Source of the DNA: Streptomyces sp. CB02414
Lineage (GTDB): Bacteria > Actinomycetota > Actinomycetes > Streptomycetales > Streptomycetaceae
Length of the DNA: 64,000 nucleotides
Assembly (NCBI RefSeq): GCF_001905385.1
Contig: NZ_LIPF01000001.1
Span: 486,765 to 550,764, forward strand
Reading direction: 5' to 3'
Of the stretch, positions 1 to 12,534 are shown piece by piece. Position 1 is the first letter of the stretch. Each line of letters begins with the position of its first letter. The translations under genes were made by a program, and so were the position numbers. The notes beneath the pieces are model-generated. The model was not told the origin of the DNA. It ran no database searches and saw only the letters and a program-made list of their open reading frames with translations.

Positions 1-4229
<4,229 letters not shown>

Positions 4230-4292
4230 GGCGTGAGCTCCTTGCGATGACGGCTCGATCGGGTCCGACCCCGGCGAGACGGTAGCGCCGAC

Positions 4293-4309
4293 GCAAGACT
4301 TGCGGCAAG
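4293..4309. promoter_or_regulatory. Putative MalR operator upstream of the amylase-pullulanase gene
   Basis: GCAAGACTTGC is a palindrome, followed at once by GGCAAG. The same GCAAG/CTTGC half-sites occur upstream of malE, malR and the alpha-amylase gene, so a LacI-type MalR site is the likely reading. It sits about 65-80 bases before the GTG start. Confidence 0.6.
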
Positions 4310-4311
4310 GG

Positions 4312-4341
4312 TCGTGAAAGCAACGGAAAGAACTTTCACGA
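4312..4341. terminator. Inverted repeat between alpha-amylase and pullulanase genes
   Basis: TCGTGAAAG (4312-4320) and CTTTCACGA (4333-4341) form a 9-bp stem with a 12-base loop just downstream of the alpha-amylase stop. It could be a weak terminator or an operator half-site pair; no T-run follows. Confidence 0.35.
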
Positions 4342-4371
4342 ACTCTCACGACCCCTGCCCGGTCGGCCCGT

Positions 4372-5745
4372 TCAGCAGGAGGACTTCCCGGCGTACAGCG
4401 CGAGCGCCGTGTTGGCGCCGAGCGTCGCGGTGAACTGTCCGGAGCCGTTCACGGTCACCGGCTTGCCGCTCTGGACGTCGCAGTACGTCCCCGCCGGCAG
4501 CGAGGTCTGGTAGGTGCGGGTCAGGGCGCCCGGCTCGTGGTTGACGGCGACGTAGCCCTTGTTCCCGCGCCCGAAGGCGATGGCGTCGTTGCCGTTGTCC
4601 CACCAGTTCGTGACGGCCTGTCCGCGGGTGGCGTTGCGGAAGGCGACCATCGACTTGATCTCCGGCCAGGCGTGCTGGCACTTCCAGCCGTCCTGCCAGC
4701 AGGCGTTGACCTGACCGCCGTTCGGCGGTCCGGCGTCGTGGTTGGACCACTCGTAGCCGGAGTTGATGTCGGGGGCGCCGTAGGGCCAGGCCAGCATGAA
4801 GACGTTGGCCAGGGTGTAGTTGGCGTTGTCCTTGTAGTTGAGGGTGGAGCCGTTGCGCTCGGTGTCGTGGTTGTCGACGAAGACGCCGGCCACACCGCTG
4901 CCCATGTAACCCCAGCCCTCGCCGTAGTTCCTCAGGTAGGCGAGCTTCTCGTTGTTGAAGACACGCTTGAGGTCGTACGCGTACCGGAACTCCTGCACGT
5001 CACCGCTGCCGGTGTACTCGGTCGGCTGGACGGCCTCGCCCGCCCCGTAGATGACCTCGTGCTTCCAGTACACCCCCGGATCGGTCAGCCGGGACTTGAT
5101 GTTCGCGAGGTCGGCGGCCGGGATGTGCTTGGCGGCGTCGATGCGGAAGCCGTCGACGCCGAGGGAGAGCAGGTCGTTCAGGTACCCGGCGATCCTGCCG
5201 CGGACGTACTCCTCGCCGGTGTCGAGGTCGGCGAGGCCGACCAGTTCGCAGTGCTGGACGTTGTACCGGTCCCGGTAGTTGTTGATCTCGGAGCGGCAGT
5301 CGTCGAAGTCGTACGAGGAGTAGATGCCGGGGTAGTCGTACTTGCCGTACGAGGAGCCGCCGGTGCCCGTGCCGCTGCCCGCCGACATGTGGTTGACCAC
5401 GGCGTCGGCGACGACCTTCACCCCGGCCGCGTGGCAGGTGTCCACCATGTTCTTGAAGGCGGTGCGGTCGCCGAGCCGGCCGGCGATCTTGTAGCTGACC
5501 GGCTGGTAGGAGGTCCACCACTGCCCGCCCTGTATGTGCTCGGCGGGCGGGGAGACCTGGACGTACCCGTAGCCGGCGGGGCCGAGGGTGTTCGTGCACT
5601 CCCTGGCCACGGAGGCGAAGTTCCACTCGAAGAGGACGGCGGTGACGTCCTTGGCGCCGGGCGGGGAGGCCTGCGCGTTCGTCGGGGTCATGACAACGGA
5701 AGCTGCCGCGAGTGCGACGGCCGCCGTGAGGGCTCTGCGTGCCAT
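4372..5745 (-). CDS. aml: Secreted alpha-amylase (GH13)
   Basis: Endo-hydrolysis of alpha-1,4 links of starch outside the cell. 457 residues; start at ATG 5745 with AAGGAAG upstream, giving a classic signal peptide ([10 protein letters not shown]... ending near NAQASP). Longer upstream in-frame starts lack such a leader. GH13 motifs: DAVVNH (region I), [10 protein letters not shown] with the nucleophile Asp (region II), a Glu in the VIYGAGE segment (region III) and FVDNHD (region IV), then an all-beta C-terminal domain ending in Cys. There is no CBM20 starch-binding domain, unlike many Streptomyces amylases. Upstream direct repeats resemble MalR sites, as expected for maltose-inducible amylases. 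The symbol aml is used in its general Streptomyces sense. Confidence 0.92.
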   Translation of the reverse strand: MARRALTAAVALAAASVVMTPTNAQASPPGAKDVTAVLFEWNFASVARECTNTLGPAGYGYVQVSPPAEHIQGGQWWTSYQPVSYKIAGRLGDRTAFKNMVDTCHAAGVKVVADAVVNHMSAGSGTGTGGSSYGKYDYPGIYSSYDFDDCRSEINNYRDRYNVQHCELVGLADLDTGEEYVRGRIAGYLNDLLSLGVDGFRIDAAKHIPAADLANIKSRLTDPGVYWKHEVIYGAGEAVQPTEYTGSGDVQEFRYAYDLKRVFNNEKLAYLRNYGEGWGYMGSGVAGVFVDNHDTERNGSTLNYKDNANYTLANVFMLAWPYGAPDINSGYEWSNHDAGPPNGGQVNACWQDGWKCQHAWPEIKSMVAFRNATRGQAVTNWWDNGNDAIAFGRGNKGYVAVNHEPGALTRTYQTSLPAGTYCDVQSGKPVTVNGSGQFTATLGANTALALYAGKSSC

Positions 5746-5814
5746 GTGGGGTCTTCCTTCATCGTCGAAGGCGTTGTGGGGAGCCGCAGGGCCCAGAAGG
5801 TCCACTTGAAGACT

Positions 5815-5840
5815 CTTGCTGAAACCTTCAGAAACCTTGC
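5815..5840. promoter_or_regulatory. Putative MalR direct repeats upstream of alpha-amylase
   Basis: CTTGC occurs at 5815-5819 and 5836-5840, spaced 21 bases (two helical turns), 70-95 bases before the alpha-amylase start; on the gene strand these read GCAAG. They share the half-site with the malE/malR operators. Confidence 0.55.
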
Positions 5841-5936
5841 GGTGACGGAGATGTTAAGGGTTCATCGACCGAAAGGGCAGTGGTCGGTGCGAAGTCGGCG
5901 CCGGGGACTGTCAGTACCCGGTCGCATACTGCACCC

Positions 5937-6953
5937 ATGCAGATCACCGAGGACGCACTCAAGCAGGCCTGGCACCGGCTGGCCGCAGGCTCCGACCTGC
6001 TCGACGACGCCGAGTTCCCGCCCACCGGCACGTCGTACGAGCAGTACGAGGACCACGCGGAGGACGGGTACGCCGGCCTGTACCTCGTCCTGGAAGAGGA
6101 CGGCTCGGTGTGCGGCTACCACGGCCCTCACGACAACGCCTTCATCGCCCGGGACCTCGACGAGACGCTGTACTTCCTCGCCGAGGAGGCCGTCCGCGGG
6201 CTCGACGCGACCATCGCCGGGCAGGCCGCGCTGATGGACCGGATAGACCCCGCCTGGGGCCGCAGCTTCCGCGGTGGCGGCCCGGACGGTACGGAACCGG
6301 CGCCGCCCTGCGGACGCGACCCGCTGGAGGGCTTCGCCTGGATCGCCGGCTCGTGGCGCGAGCAGGCCCCCTACACATCCCTGGAGTTCTTCCGCGGCGA
6401 GAACGTCAGCGCCGAGCGGATCGCCCTGCTGTATGGAGCCGACCCGGAACACGTCGCCGCCGGGACCCGCCTGTCGGACCTGAGCGAGGGGAACGGCGGC
6501 TCATACGGCAACTGGCCCACCGACTGGCAGAGCTACTGCTTCGGACAGAGCGGCGACTGGACGTTCCTGCTGTACCACGAGACGGCGCCCGGCACCCGGG
6601 CCGACGCGGCCGCGTTCGCCGAGCTGGGTGTGACGGAGACCGTGGAACTGAGCGCCTGCCTCGGCAAGGCCATCTACACGTTCGACTACGTGCGCGACGG
6701 CCGCCGCCTCGACGACGACGGCATCATCGAGCTGATCTACTACGACCGGGGCCGCACCCCGTACGTCCGCGGCGGGCAACTCGACTTCCTCAACCGGGCC
6801 CTGCGCCGCGCCGAACTGGACCACCCCGAGCTGACCGACGAGTTCACCTTGTACTTCCACGCCCTGGAGACGTCGCTGGGACTGGGCCTGCCCCGCGAGG
6901 AGATAGAGGGCGGGACGGTCCGGGCCGCCCGGTGGGCCCGGCGCGACGGATGA
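5937..6953 (+). CDS. Hypothetical protein
   Basis: 338 residues, start at ATG 5937 (MQITED). No signal peptide or membrane segment. The N-terminal ~100 residues are acidic. The C-terminal two thirds (from FAWIAGSWREQAPYTSLEFF) holds a segment with YGADPEHVAAG and NWPTDWQSYCFGQSGDWTFLLYHE, which resembles the layout of DUF6461-type actinobacterial proteins, but I cannot assign a function. It is transcribed divergently from the alpha-amylase gene and converges with the alpha-glucosidase gene. GC-rich codon use is typical of the host. Nothing in the sequence ties it to sugar metabolism. Confidence 0.75.
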   Translation: MQITEDALKQAWHRLAAGSDLLDDAEFPPTGTSYEQYEDHAEDGYAGLYLVLEEDGSVCGYHGPHDNAFIARDLDETLYFLAEEAVRGLDATIAGQAALMDRIDPAWGRSFRGGGPDGTEPAPPCGRDPLEGFAWIAGSWREQAPYTSLEFFRGENVSAERIALLYGADPEHVAAGTRLSDLSEGNGGSYGNWPTDWQSYCFGQSGDWTFLLYHETAPGTRADAAAFAELGVTETVELSACLGKAIYTFDYVRDGRRLDDDGIIELIYYDRGRTPYVRGGQLDFLNRALRRAELDHPELTDEFTLYFHALETSLGLGLPREEIEGGTVRAARWARRDG

Positions 6954-6954
6954 C

Positions 6955-6990
6955 GCCGGGAGGGGCCCGCGGTGGCGGACCCCTCCCGGC
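6955..6990. terminator. Bidirectional terminator hairpin
   Basis: GCCGGGAGGGG (6955-6965) pairs with CCCCTCCCGGC (6980-6990): an 11-bp perfect stem between the convergent hypothetical gene and the alpha-glucosidase gene. Confidence 0.7.
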
Positions 6991-6996
6991 GGGCGG

Positions 6997-8685
6997 TCAG
7001 GCCCGCGTCCACCACACCGTCGTGTCCGCCGGCACCTTCGCCTCGCCGTCCACCTCGGTCACCTCACCGCTGGCCAGCAGCAGGCGGCCGTACGACGGCA
7101 TGACCACTGACTCGCCGCCCGTGTTGGCCACGCACACGAACTCCCCGCGCCGGAAGGCGAGGACACCCTCGGATGCGCGCAGCCACTCCACGGCGTCGCC
7201 CGCGCCCAGGTCGGCCTGTTCGCGGCGGACCGCCAGCGCGGCGCGGTACAGCTCCAGGGTCGAGCCGGGCTCGCCGGTCTGGGCCTCGACGCTCAGCTCG
7301 CCCCAGGTCGCCGGCTGCGGCAGCCAGCTGCCGCCGTCGCCGAAGCCGTACGAGGAGCCCTCGCGGGTCCACGGGATCGGCACCCGGCAGCCGTCGCGGT
7401 AACCGTCCTGGCCGGCACCCCGGAAGTACGCGGGGTCCTGGCGCACCTCGTCCGGCAGGTCGACGACGTCCGGGAGGCCCAGCTCCTCGCCCTGGTAGAC
7501 GTAGGCCGAGCCGGGCAGCGCCAGCATGAGGAGGGTGGCCGCCCGTGCCCTGCGCAGGCCCAGTTCGCGGTCGCCGGCCAGGCGGATCTGGGTGCCGAGG
7601 CCGGCCGGGTTGGCGAAGCGGGTGGCGTGCCGGGTGACGTCGTGGTTGGACAGGACCCAGGTCGCCGGGGCACCGACCGGGCGCATGGCGTCCAGCGTGC
7701 GATCGATGACGGTACGCAGCTCCTCGGCGTCCCAGTGGGTGCCCAGGTACTGGAAGTTGAAGGCCTGGTGCAGTTCGTCGGGGCGGACGTAGTTGGCGGT
7801 GCGCTCGACGGTCGGGGTCCACGCCTCGGCGACGAAGATCCGCTCGCCGCTGTACTCGTCGAGGATGCGCCGCCACTGGCGGTAGATGTCGTGAACGCCG
7901 TCCTGGTCGAAGAACGGCGTGACATCGTTGCCCAGCATCCGCAGTTCCTCGTGGGATCCGAGGTCCGGCAGCCCCTCGGCCTTCACCATGCCGTGCGCGA
8001 CGTCGATGCGGAAGCCGTCCACGCCCATGTCCAGCCAGAAGCGCAGGATGGAGCGGAACTCGTCGCCGACGGCCGGGTGCTCCCAGTTGAAGTCGGGCTG
8101 CTCGGGGGCGAAGAGGTGCAGGTACCACTCCCCCGGCGTCCCGTCCGGCTCGGTGACCCGGGTCCAGGCGGGGCCGCCGAAGATGGACTCCCAGTCGTTG
8201 GGCGGCAGCTCGCCGTTCGCGCCCTTGCCGGGACGGAAGTGGTAGCGGTCGCGGGCCGGGGAGCCGGGGCCCTCGGCGAGGGCCCGCCTGAACCACTCGT
8301 ACTGGTCGGAGGAGTGGTTGGGGACCAGGTCGACGATGATGCGCAGGCCCAGCGCGTGCGCGTCGCGGATCAGCGCGTCGGCGTCCAGCAGGTTGCCGAA
8401 CATGGGGTCGACGGCCCGGTAGTCGGCGACGTCGTAGCCGGCGTCGGCCTGCGGGGAGGCGTAGAAGGGGCTGAGCCACACGGCGTCCACGCCCAGGTCG
8501 CGCAGGTACGGCAGACGGGTGCGGACACCCTCCAGGTCGCCCATGCCGTCGCCGTTGCTGTCGGCGAAGCTGCGCGGGTACACCTGGTAGATCACCGCGT
8601 CCCGCCACCAGTCGCGGCGCCGCGCGACGGTCGCGGTGGCGGAGGTGGGGGTGGAGGCCGGTGCGGCGGAAGGCTGCTGGCTCAT
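6997..8685 (-). CDS. aglA: Alpha-glucosidase, GH13 (maltodextrin breakdown)
   Basis: Cytoplasmic enzyme releasing glucose from maltose and maltodextrins brought in by MalEFG. 562 residues from ATG 8685 (MSQQPSAAP); an upstream ATG at 8718 is possible but the chosen start has AAGGAC nearby. No signal peptide. GH13 motifs: DLVPNHSS (region I), DGFRIDVAHG (region II, nucleophile Asp), FVAEAW (region III, acid Glu) and LSNHDVTRH (region IV), with YQVYPRSFADSNGDG near the N-terminus, typical of oligo-1,4/alpha-glucosidases (GH13_30-like). It follows malEFG on the same strand after a strong hairpin, the usual Streptomyces order. Confidence 0.92.
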   Translation of the reverse strand: MSQQPSAAPASTPTSATATVARRRDWWRDAVIYQVYPRSFADSNGDGMGDLEGVRTRLPYLRDLGVDAVWLSPFYASPQADAGYDVADYRAVDPMFGNLLDADALIRDAHALGLRIIVDLVPNHSSDQYEWFRRALAEGPGSPARDRYHFRPGKGANGELPPNDWESIFGGPAWTRVTEPDGTPGEWYLHLFAPEQPDFNWEHPAVGDEFRSILRFWLDMGVDGFRIDVAHGMVKAEGLPDLGSHEELRMLGNDVTPFFDQDGVHDIYRQWRRILDEYSGERIFVAEAWTPTVERTANYVRPDELHQAFNFQYLGTHWDAEELRTVIDRTLDAMRPVGAPATWVLSNHDVTRHATRFANPAGLGTQIRLAGDRELGLRRARAATLLMLALPGSAYVYQGEELGLPDVVDLPDEVRQDPAYFRGAGQDGYRDGCRVPIPWTREGSSYGFGDGGSWLPQPATWGELSVEAQTGEPGSTLELYRAALAVRREQADLGAGDAVEWLRASEGVLAFRRGEFVCVANTGGESVVMPSYGRLLLASGEVTEVDGEAKVPADTTVWWTRA

Positions 8686-8739
8686 GTCGTCCTTGGGATG
8701 AGACGGAGTTCTGGTCATCGAGGCATGGGTGGGGGGCGG

Positions 8740-8780
8740 CCGGCCGCGGTGCTGCGGGGTCGGATGGGCACCGCGGCCGG
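8740..8780. terminator. Hairpin between malG and aglA
   Basis: CCGGCCGCGGTGC (8740-8752) and GCACCGCGGCCGG (8768-8780) form a 13-bp perfect stem with a 15-base loop. On the gene strand it lies just after malG and before aglA, so it may end or attenuate the malEFG transcript. Confidence 0.65.
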
Positions 8781-8799
8781 ACGTTTTCCCGGCCGGGCG

Positions 8800-9714
8800 T
8801 CAGCCCTTGGTGCCGCCGGCGGTGAGGCCGGTCACCAGGTTCTTCTGCACGAGGTAGAAGAACGCGGAGACGGGTATCGCGACGAGCACGGCGGTGGCCG
8901 CCATCAGGTGACGCTGCGCGTCGTGCTCGCTGATGAAGCTCTGCAGTCCGACCGCGAAGGTGTACTTCGTGTCGCTCAGCATGAACGTCGAGGCGAAGGC
9001 GACCTCGCCGAAGGCCGTGATGAAGCTGTAGAAGCCGGCCACCGCCAGGCCCGGCCGGGCCAGCGGCAGGATCAGCCGGAAGAAGGTGCCGAAGGGGGTC
9101 AGTCCGTCGACGCGTCCGGCCTCGTCGATCTCGAACGGGATGGTGTCGAAGTAGCCCTTGAGCAGCCACGCGCAGTACGGCACCGCGGTCGAGCAGTAGA
9201 CGAGGATCAGGCCGAAGTAGCTGTCGACGAGCCGGAGCTGCGACAGGATCTGGTACATGGGCACGATCAGCACGGCGATGGGGAACATCTGGGTGACCAG
9301 GAGGACCCACATGAGCTTGCGGTAGCCCGGGAAGCGCATCCGCGAGACCGCGTAGCCGGTGGTGGCGGCGACCATGACGCCGATGACCGTGGTGCCCAGC
9401 GAGACGATCAGCGAGCTCTTCAGCCACTCGAAGAAGTTGGTCTCCTGGAGCACGAAGACGTAGTTGTCGAAGGTCATCTTCGACCAGATGCGCTCGGGGT
9501 GCAGGTAGTCGTTCTTGTCCGGGCCGAGGGACAGGTAGACCAGCCAGGCGACCGGGAAGAGGGCGACGAGGCTCGCCACGGTCAGGATGCCGTGCGAGGC
9601 CAGGGAGGCGACGCGGCTGCGCTCGCCGCGGGAGCGCACCTTGCGCGGCGGGGCGGCGGGCGCGGTGCCGGCCTGCTCGGCCGGAGCGGACGCCGGAACG
9701 GTCGTAGTGCTCAT
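8800..9714 (-). CDS. malG: Maltose/maltodextrin ABC transporter permease MalG
   Basis: Inner-membrane permease of the maltose importer. 304 residues; start ATG 9714 (MSTTTVPAS) has AGGAG at good spacing, and an upstream ATG at 9750 is less likely. Seen: an Arg-rich cytoplasmic N-terminus, six hydrophobic segments, and the EAA loop EIDEAGRVDGLTPFGTFFR that contacts the ATPase. Starts 13 bases after the malF stop. No ATPase gene is nearby: in Streptomyces this importer is energised by the shared ATPase MsiK encoded elsewhere (established knowledge). Expression is presumably under MalR through the malE promoter. Confidence 0.93.
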   Translation of the reverse strand: MSTTTVPASAPAEQAGTAPAAPPRKVRSRGERSRVASLASHGILTVASLVALFPVAWLVYLSLGPDKNDYLHPERIWSKMTFDNYVFVLQETNFFEWLKSSLIVSLGTTVIGVMVAATTGYAVSRMRFPGYRKLMWVLLVTQMFPIAVLIVPMYQILSQLRLVDSYFGLILVYCSTAVPYCAWLLKGYFDTIPFEIDEAGRVDGLTPFGTFFRLILPLARPGLAVAGFYSFITAFGEVAFASTFMLSDTKYTFAVGLQSFISEHDAQRHLMAATAVLVAIPVSAFFYLVQKNLVTGLTAGGTKG

Positions 9715-9727
9715 GGTGGCTCCTGCC

Positions 9728-10732
9728 TCAGATCGCGAGCTGCTGCTCATTGCGGTTCAGCCAGCGGCGGTAGAAGGAGGTGAAGACGATCAGGATGGCC
9801 AGCAGCAGGATGCCGTAGGCCGCGGACTGCGCGAAGTCGCGCGGCTGCTGTCCGAAGCCGAGCTGGTACGCCCAGGTGACGAGGATCTGCGCCTCGGGGG
9901 CGGTGTTGCCGAACAGCAGGAAGATCACGGCGAACTGGTTGAAGGTCCAGATGACACCGAGCAGGACGACCGTGGAGCTGACCGACCTGAGGCCGGGCAG
10001 GGTGACGTAGCGGAACCGCTGCCAGGCGTTGGCGCCGTCCATCTCGGCGGCCTCGTAGAGACTGTTGTCGATGGACTGCAGGCCGCCGAGGAGCGAGACC
10101 ATCATGAAGGGCACGCCGCACCAGGTGTTCACCATGATCGCGGAGAACCGCTGCCAGAAGGTGTCCTCCAGCCACGCGGGCGTGGGCAGGTGCAGCCAGT
10201 CCAGGCCGGAGTTGATGATGCCCTGGTCGGCGAGCATGAAGCGCCAGCCGAAGACGGTGACGAAGGTGGGCACGGCCCACGGCAGGACCAGGATCAGCCG
10301 GTAGAAGGTGCGGCCGCGCAGCTTCTGGTTGAGCAGCAGGGCGAGGCCGAGGCCGATGAAGAAGTGCAGGCCGACGCAGACCGCCGTCCACACGATGGTC
10401 CAGATGAAGTGGGACCAGAACCGGTCGTACGCCGTCGGGCCCCACAGGATGTCGGCGTAGTTGTCCAGGCCGACGAACTGGTAGGTGGCCTCGATCTCGT
10501 TGACGCCGATGGTGCGCGCGCTGTTGAGGCTGTTGGCGTCGGTGAGGGTGAGGTAGAGGCCGTAGCCCAGCGGGTACAGCACGAGGACGCCGATCACGAC
10601 GGCCACCGGCGCGATCATGGCGTAGGCGTACCAGTGCTTCTGGTAGCCGTCTTTCAGACGCCGGCCGAGGCCGGGCCGCGGGGTGCGGTCACCGCGGCGC
10701 TTGCCGGTCGCGCGGTCGATGGCGACTGTCAT
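9728..10732 (-). CDS. malF: Maltose/maltodextrin ABC transporter permease MalF
   Basis: Second membrane subunit of the maltose importer. 334 residues; ATG 10732 with GAAGGTG upstream. Six predicted membrane helices after a basic N-terminus (residues 1-35), and the EAA motif EAAEMDGANAWQRFRYVTLP near residue 225. It lacks the large periplasmic P2 domain of E. coli MalF, which is normal for Gram-positive homologues. Located between malE and malG in one transcription unit; a stable hairpin separates it from malE. Confidence 0.93.
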   Translation of the reverse strand: MTVAIDRATGKRRGDRTPRPGLGRRLKDGYQKHWYAYAMIAPVAVVIGVLVLYPLGYGLYLTLTDANSLNSARTIGVNEIEATYQFVGLDNYADILWGPTAYDRFWSHFIWTIVWTAVCVGLHFFIGLGLALLLNQKLRGRTFYRLILVLPWAVPTFVTVFGWRFMLADQGIINSGLDWLHLPTPAWLEDTFWQRFSAIMVNTWCGVPFMMVSLLGGLQSIDNSLYEAAEMDGANAWQRFRYVTLPGLRSVSSTVVLLGVIWTFNQFAVIFLLFGNTAPEAQILVTWAYQLGFGQQPRDFAQSAAYGILLLAILIVFTSFYRRWLNRNEQQLAI

Positions 10733-10801
10733 GGTTCGACACCTTCGGGAGCATCGGGAAGGTCAGCAGGTCAGCAGGTCGGGGGTGCGGCGCACGGCCG
10801 G

Positions 10802-10843
10802 TGGCCGCCGGGTCCCTCCCCTCCGGTGGGGACCCGGCGGCCA
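10802..10843. terminator. malE-malF intercistronic hairpin
   Basis: TGGCCGCCGGGTCCC (10802-10816) pairs perfectly with GGGACCCGGCGGCCA (10829-10843): a 15-bp stem directly after the malE stop. Its place suggests partial termination or mRNA protection that raises binding-protein output over permeases. Confidence 0.75.
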
Positions 10844-10850
10844 CGCGGAC

Positions 10851-12122
10851 TCACTTGCTGAAGTCCGGCACCAGCTTGGCGATCGCGGTCTCGGCGTCGC
10901 CCAGCCCCTCGTCCAGGGACTTCTTGCCGCCGGCGATCTGCGGCAGCTCGTCGTCCAGCGGGGTCAGCAGGGAGCTGTACTCCGGCAGCGACGGGCGCGG
11001 CTGGGCGGCGGGCAGGACCGTCTGGAAGCCTGCGATGCCCGGGTCGGCCTTGACCTCGGCGGTGTAGGCGTCGTCGCGGGTGGGCAGCGTGGAGTTCTTC
11101 AGGGCGACGGTCTCCTGGGACTTCGCCGAGGTCATGAACTTCACGAACTTCAGCGCCGCCTCCTGGTGGGCCTTGTCCGAGCCGGCGTAGACCGAGAGGT
11201 TGTGGCCGCCGGTCGGGGCGCCCGCCTTGCCGGTGGAGCCGGCCGGGACGGTGGCGATGCCGAGGTTGTTCTTGTCCTTGAACGCCGAGCCCTTGTAGAA
11301 GTTGGTGATCTCCCACGGGCCCTGGATGATCGAGGCGACCTTGCCGCTGACGAACGCCTCCTGGATGTGGGCGTAGGCGTCGGCGGTGGTGTCGGCCTTG
11401 TGCAGGCCCTTGCCGTCGAAGAGGCTCAGCCAGGTGCCGTACGCCTTCTTCGCCTCGGGCGAGTTGACGGTGATCTTCTTGGCCTCGACGTCGACCGTGT
11501 CGGTGCCTTCGCCGTAGAGGAACGGCTGCGCGTAGTAGCCGGCGGTGGAGGCCCAGTAGCCGTCGACGCCGGTCTTGTCCTTGATGGTGGCGGCGGCCTT
11601 CTTCAGCTCGTCCCAGTTCTTGGGGACCTCGACGCCGGCCTTCTCGAACAGTGCCTTGTTGTAGACGAAGGCGAGGGTGTCGGTGACCAGCGGGACGCCG
11701 TAGGTCTTGCCCTCGTACTTGGCCTGCTCGATCAGCTTGGGCTGGAACTTGTCCTGCTCGGCGAGGGCCTCGGTGCCGTCCAGCGGCAGGAAGAAGCCCT
11801 TCTTGGCGAAGGCGGCGGTCCAGCCGACGTCCGTGCGCAGCACGTCCGGGGCGCCCGAGGCACCGGCGGCGGTGTCGAACTTGTTCTGCGCCTGGTCGAA
11901 GGGCACGTTGACGAAGTTGACCTTGATGCCCTTGTTGGCGGCCTCGAACTCCTTGACCAGGGCCTTGTAGGTCGGCGCCTCGTTGGTCGCGTTGGAGGTG
12001 TCCCAGTAGGTGATGGTGACCGGTCCGCCGGACTCGCTGTCGCTGTCGCCGTCCCCGCCGCACGCCGTCGCCGCGAGGGCGAGGGACGCCACCAGAGCGG
12101 TGGCCGCTATGCCACGCCGCAT
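10851..12122 (-). CDS. malE: Maltose/maltodextrin-binding lipoprotein MalE
   Basis: Extracellular solute-binding protein that captures maltodextrins for MalFG. 423 residues; ATG 12122 with AAGGAGAA. Type II signal peptide with the lipidated Cys in AATACGG near residue 21. The mature part is a family 1 binding protein (ITYWDTSNATNEAPTYKALV, later IIQGPWEITNFYKG), consistent with a maltose/oligosaccharide ligand. First gene of malEFG. A perfect CTTGCA-N9-TGCAAG operator lies about 130 bases upstream, next to divergent malR. Confidence 0.94.
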   Translation of the reverse strand: MRRGIAATALVASLALAATACGGDGDSDSESGGPVTITYWDTSNATNEAPTYKALVKEFEAANKGIKVNFVNVPFDQAQNKFDTAAGASGAPDVLRTDVGWTAAFAKKGFFLPLDGTEALAEQDKFQPKLIEQAKYEGKTYGVPLVTDTLAFVYNKALFEKAGVEVPKNWDELKKAAATIKDKTGVDGYWASTAGYYAQPFLYGEGTDTVDVEAKKITVNSPEAKKAYGTWLSLFDGKGLHKADTTADAYAHIQEAFVSGKVASIIQGPWEITNFYKGSAFKDKNNLGIATVPAGSTGKAGAPTGGHNLSVYAGSDKAHQEAALKFVKFMTSAKSQETVALKNSTLPTRDDAYTAEVKADPGIAGFQTVLPAAQPRPSLPEYSSLLTPLDDELPQIAGGKKSLDEGLGDAETAIAKLVPDFSK

Positions 12123-12254
12123 GAGTTCTCCTTGAGGGTGAAAGCCCGTGTGGTGCAGGGTGCGGGCCCGTCCGCCGCTCCTGCCGACACCGACCGCGTC
12201 GTTGGCGCCGTCGGGCGACGTGAACGTAACAGCGTTGAAAGCGACGCGAAAGGT

Positions 12255-12275
12255 CTTGCAGCAAAAAAGTGCAAG
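12255..12275. promoter_or_regulatory. MalR operator at the malE promoter
   Basis: CTTGCA (12255-12260), nine bases, TGCAAG (12270-12275): a perfect dyad typical of LacI-family operators and the clearest copy of the repeat seen at four places in this window. Confidence 0.8.
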
Positions 12276-12384
12276 AGATCTCCGAAGTTATTCGGGCGTG
12301 ACCTCCTGGCGACCGCCGTGAGACGCTTGCTTACAGGGCGAGAGCGGTTTGTTACGGGGGTCGAGCGGCGTCCAGGCCGGTTGT

Positions 12385-12406
12385 GCAAGACTCTGCAAGC
12401 TCTTGC
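12385..12406. promoter_or_regulatory. MalR-like repeats in the malR leader
   Basis: GCAAG at 12385-12389 and 12395-12399 and CTTGC at 12402-12406 cluster upstream of malR; another GCAAG lies near 12501. They suggest autoregulation of malR and joint control of the divergent promoters. Confidence 0.55.
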
Positions 12407-12534
12407 CATCACTTTCTCGAGGGAGCGCGATGACGCAGCAGCCCGCGCCGGGCCGTCCGACGGGCCGTCCAACAGGCCGCCCACGGCGCCCGATCGGTGT
12501 GCAAGGGGGCGGCCGACAGGTACAGTCCACCCCT

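Noticed and set aside
12430..12534. N-terminal extension of MalR from ATG 12430
   Set aside because: Would add a low-complexity Pro/Arg/Thr tail before the helix-turn-helix and runs through operator-like repeats; GTG 12535 gives the family length.
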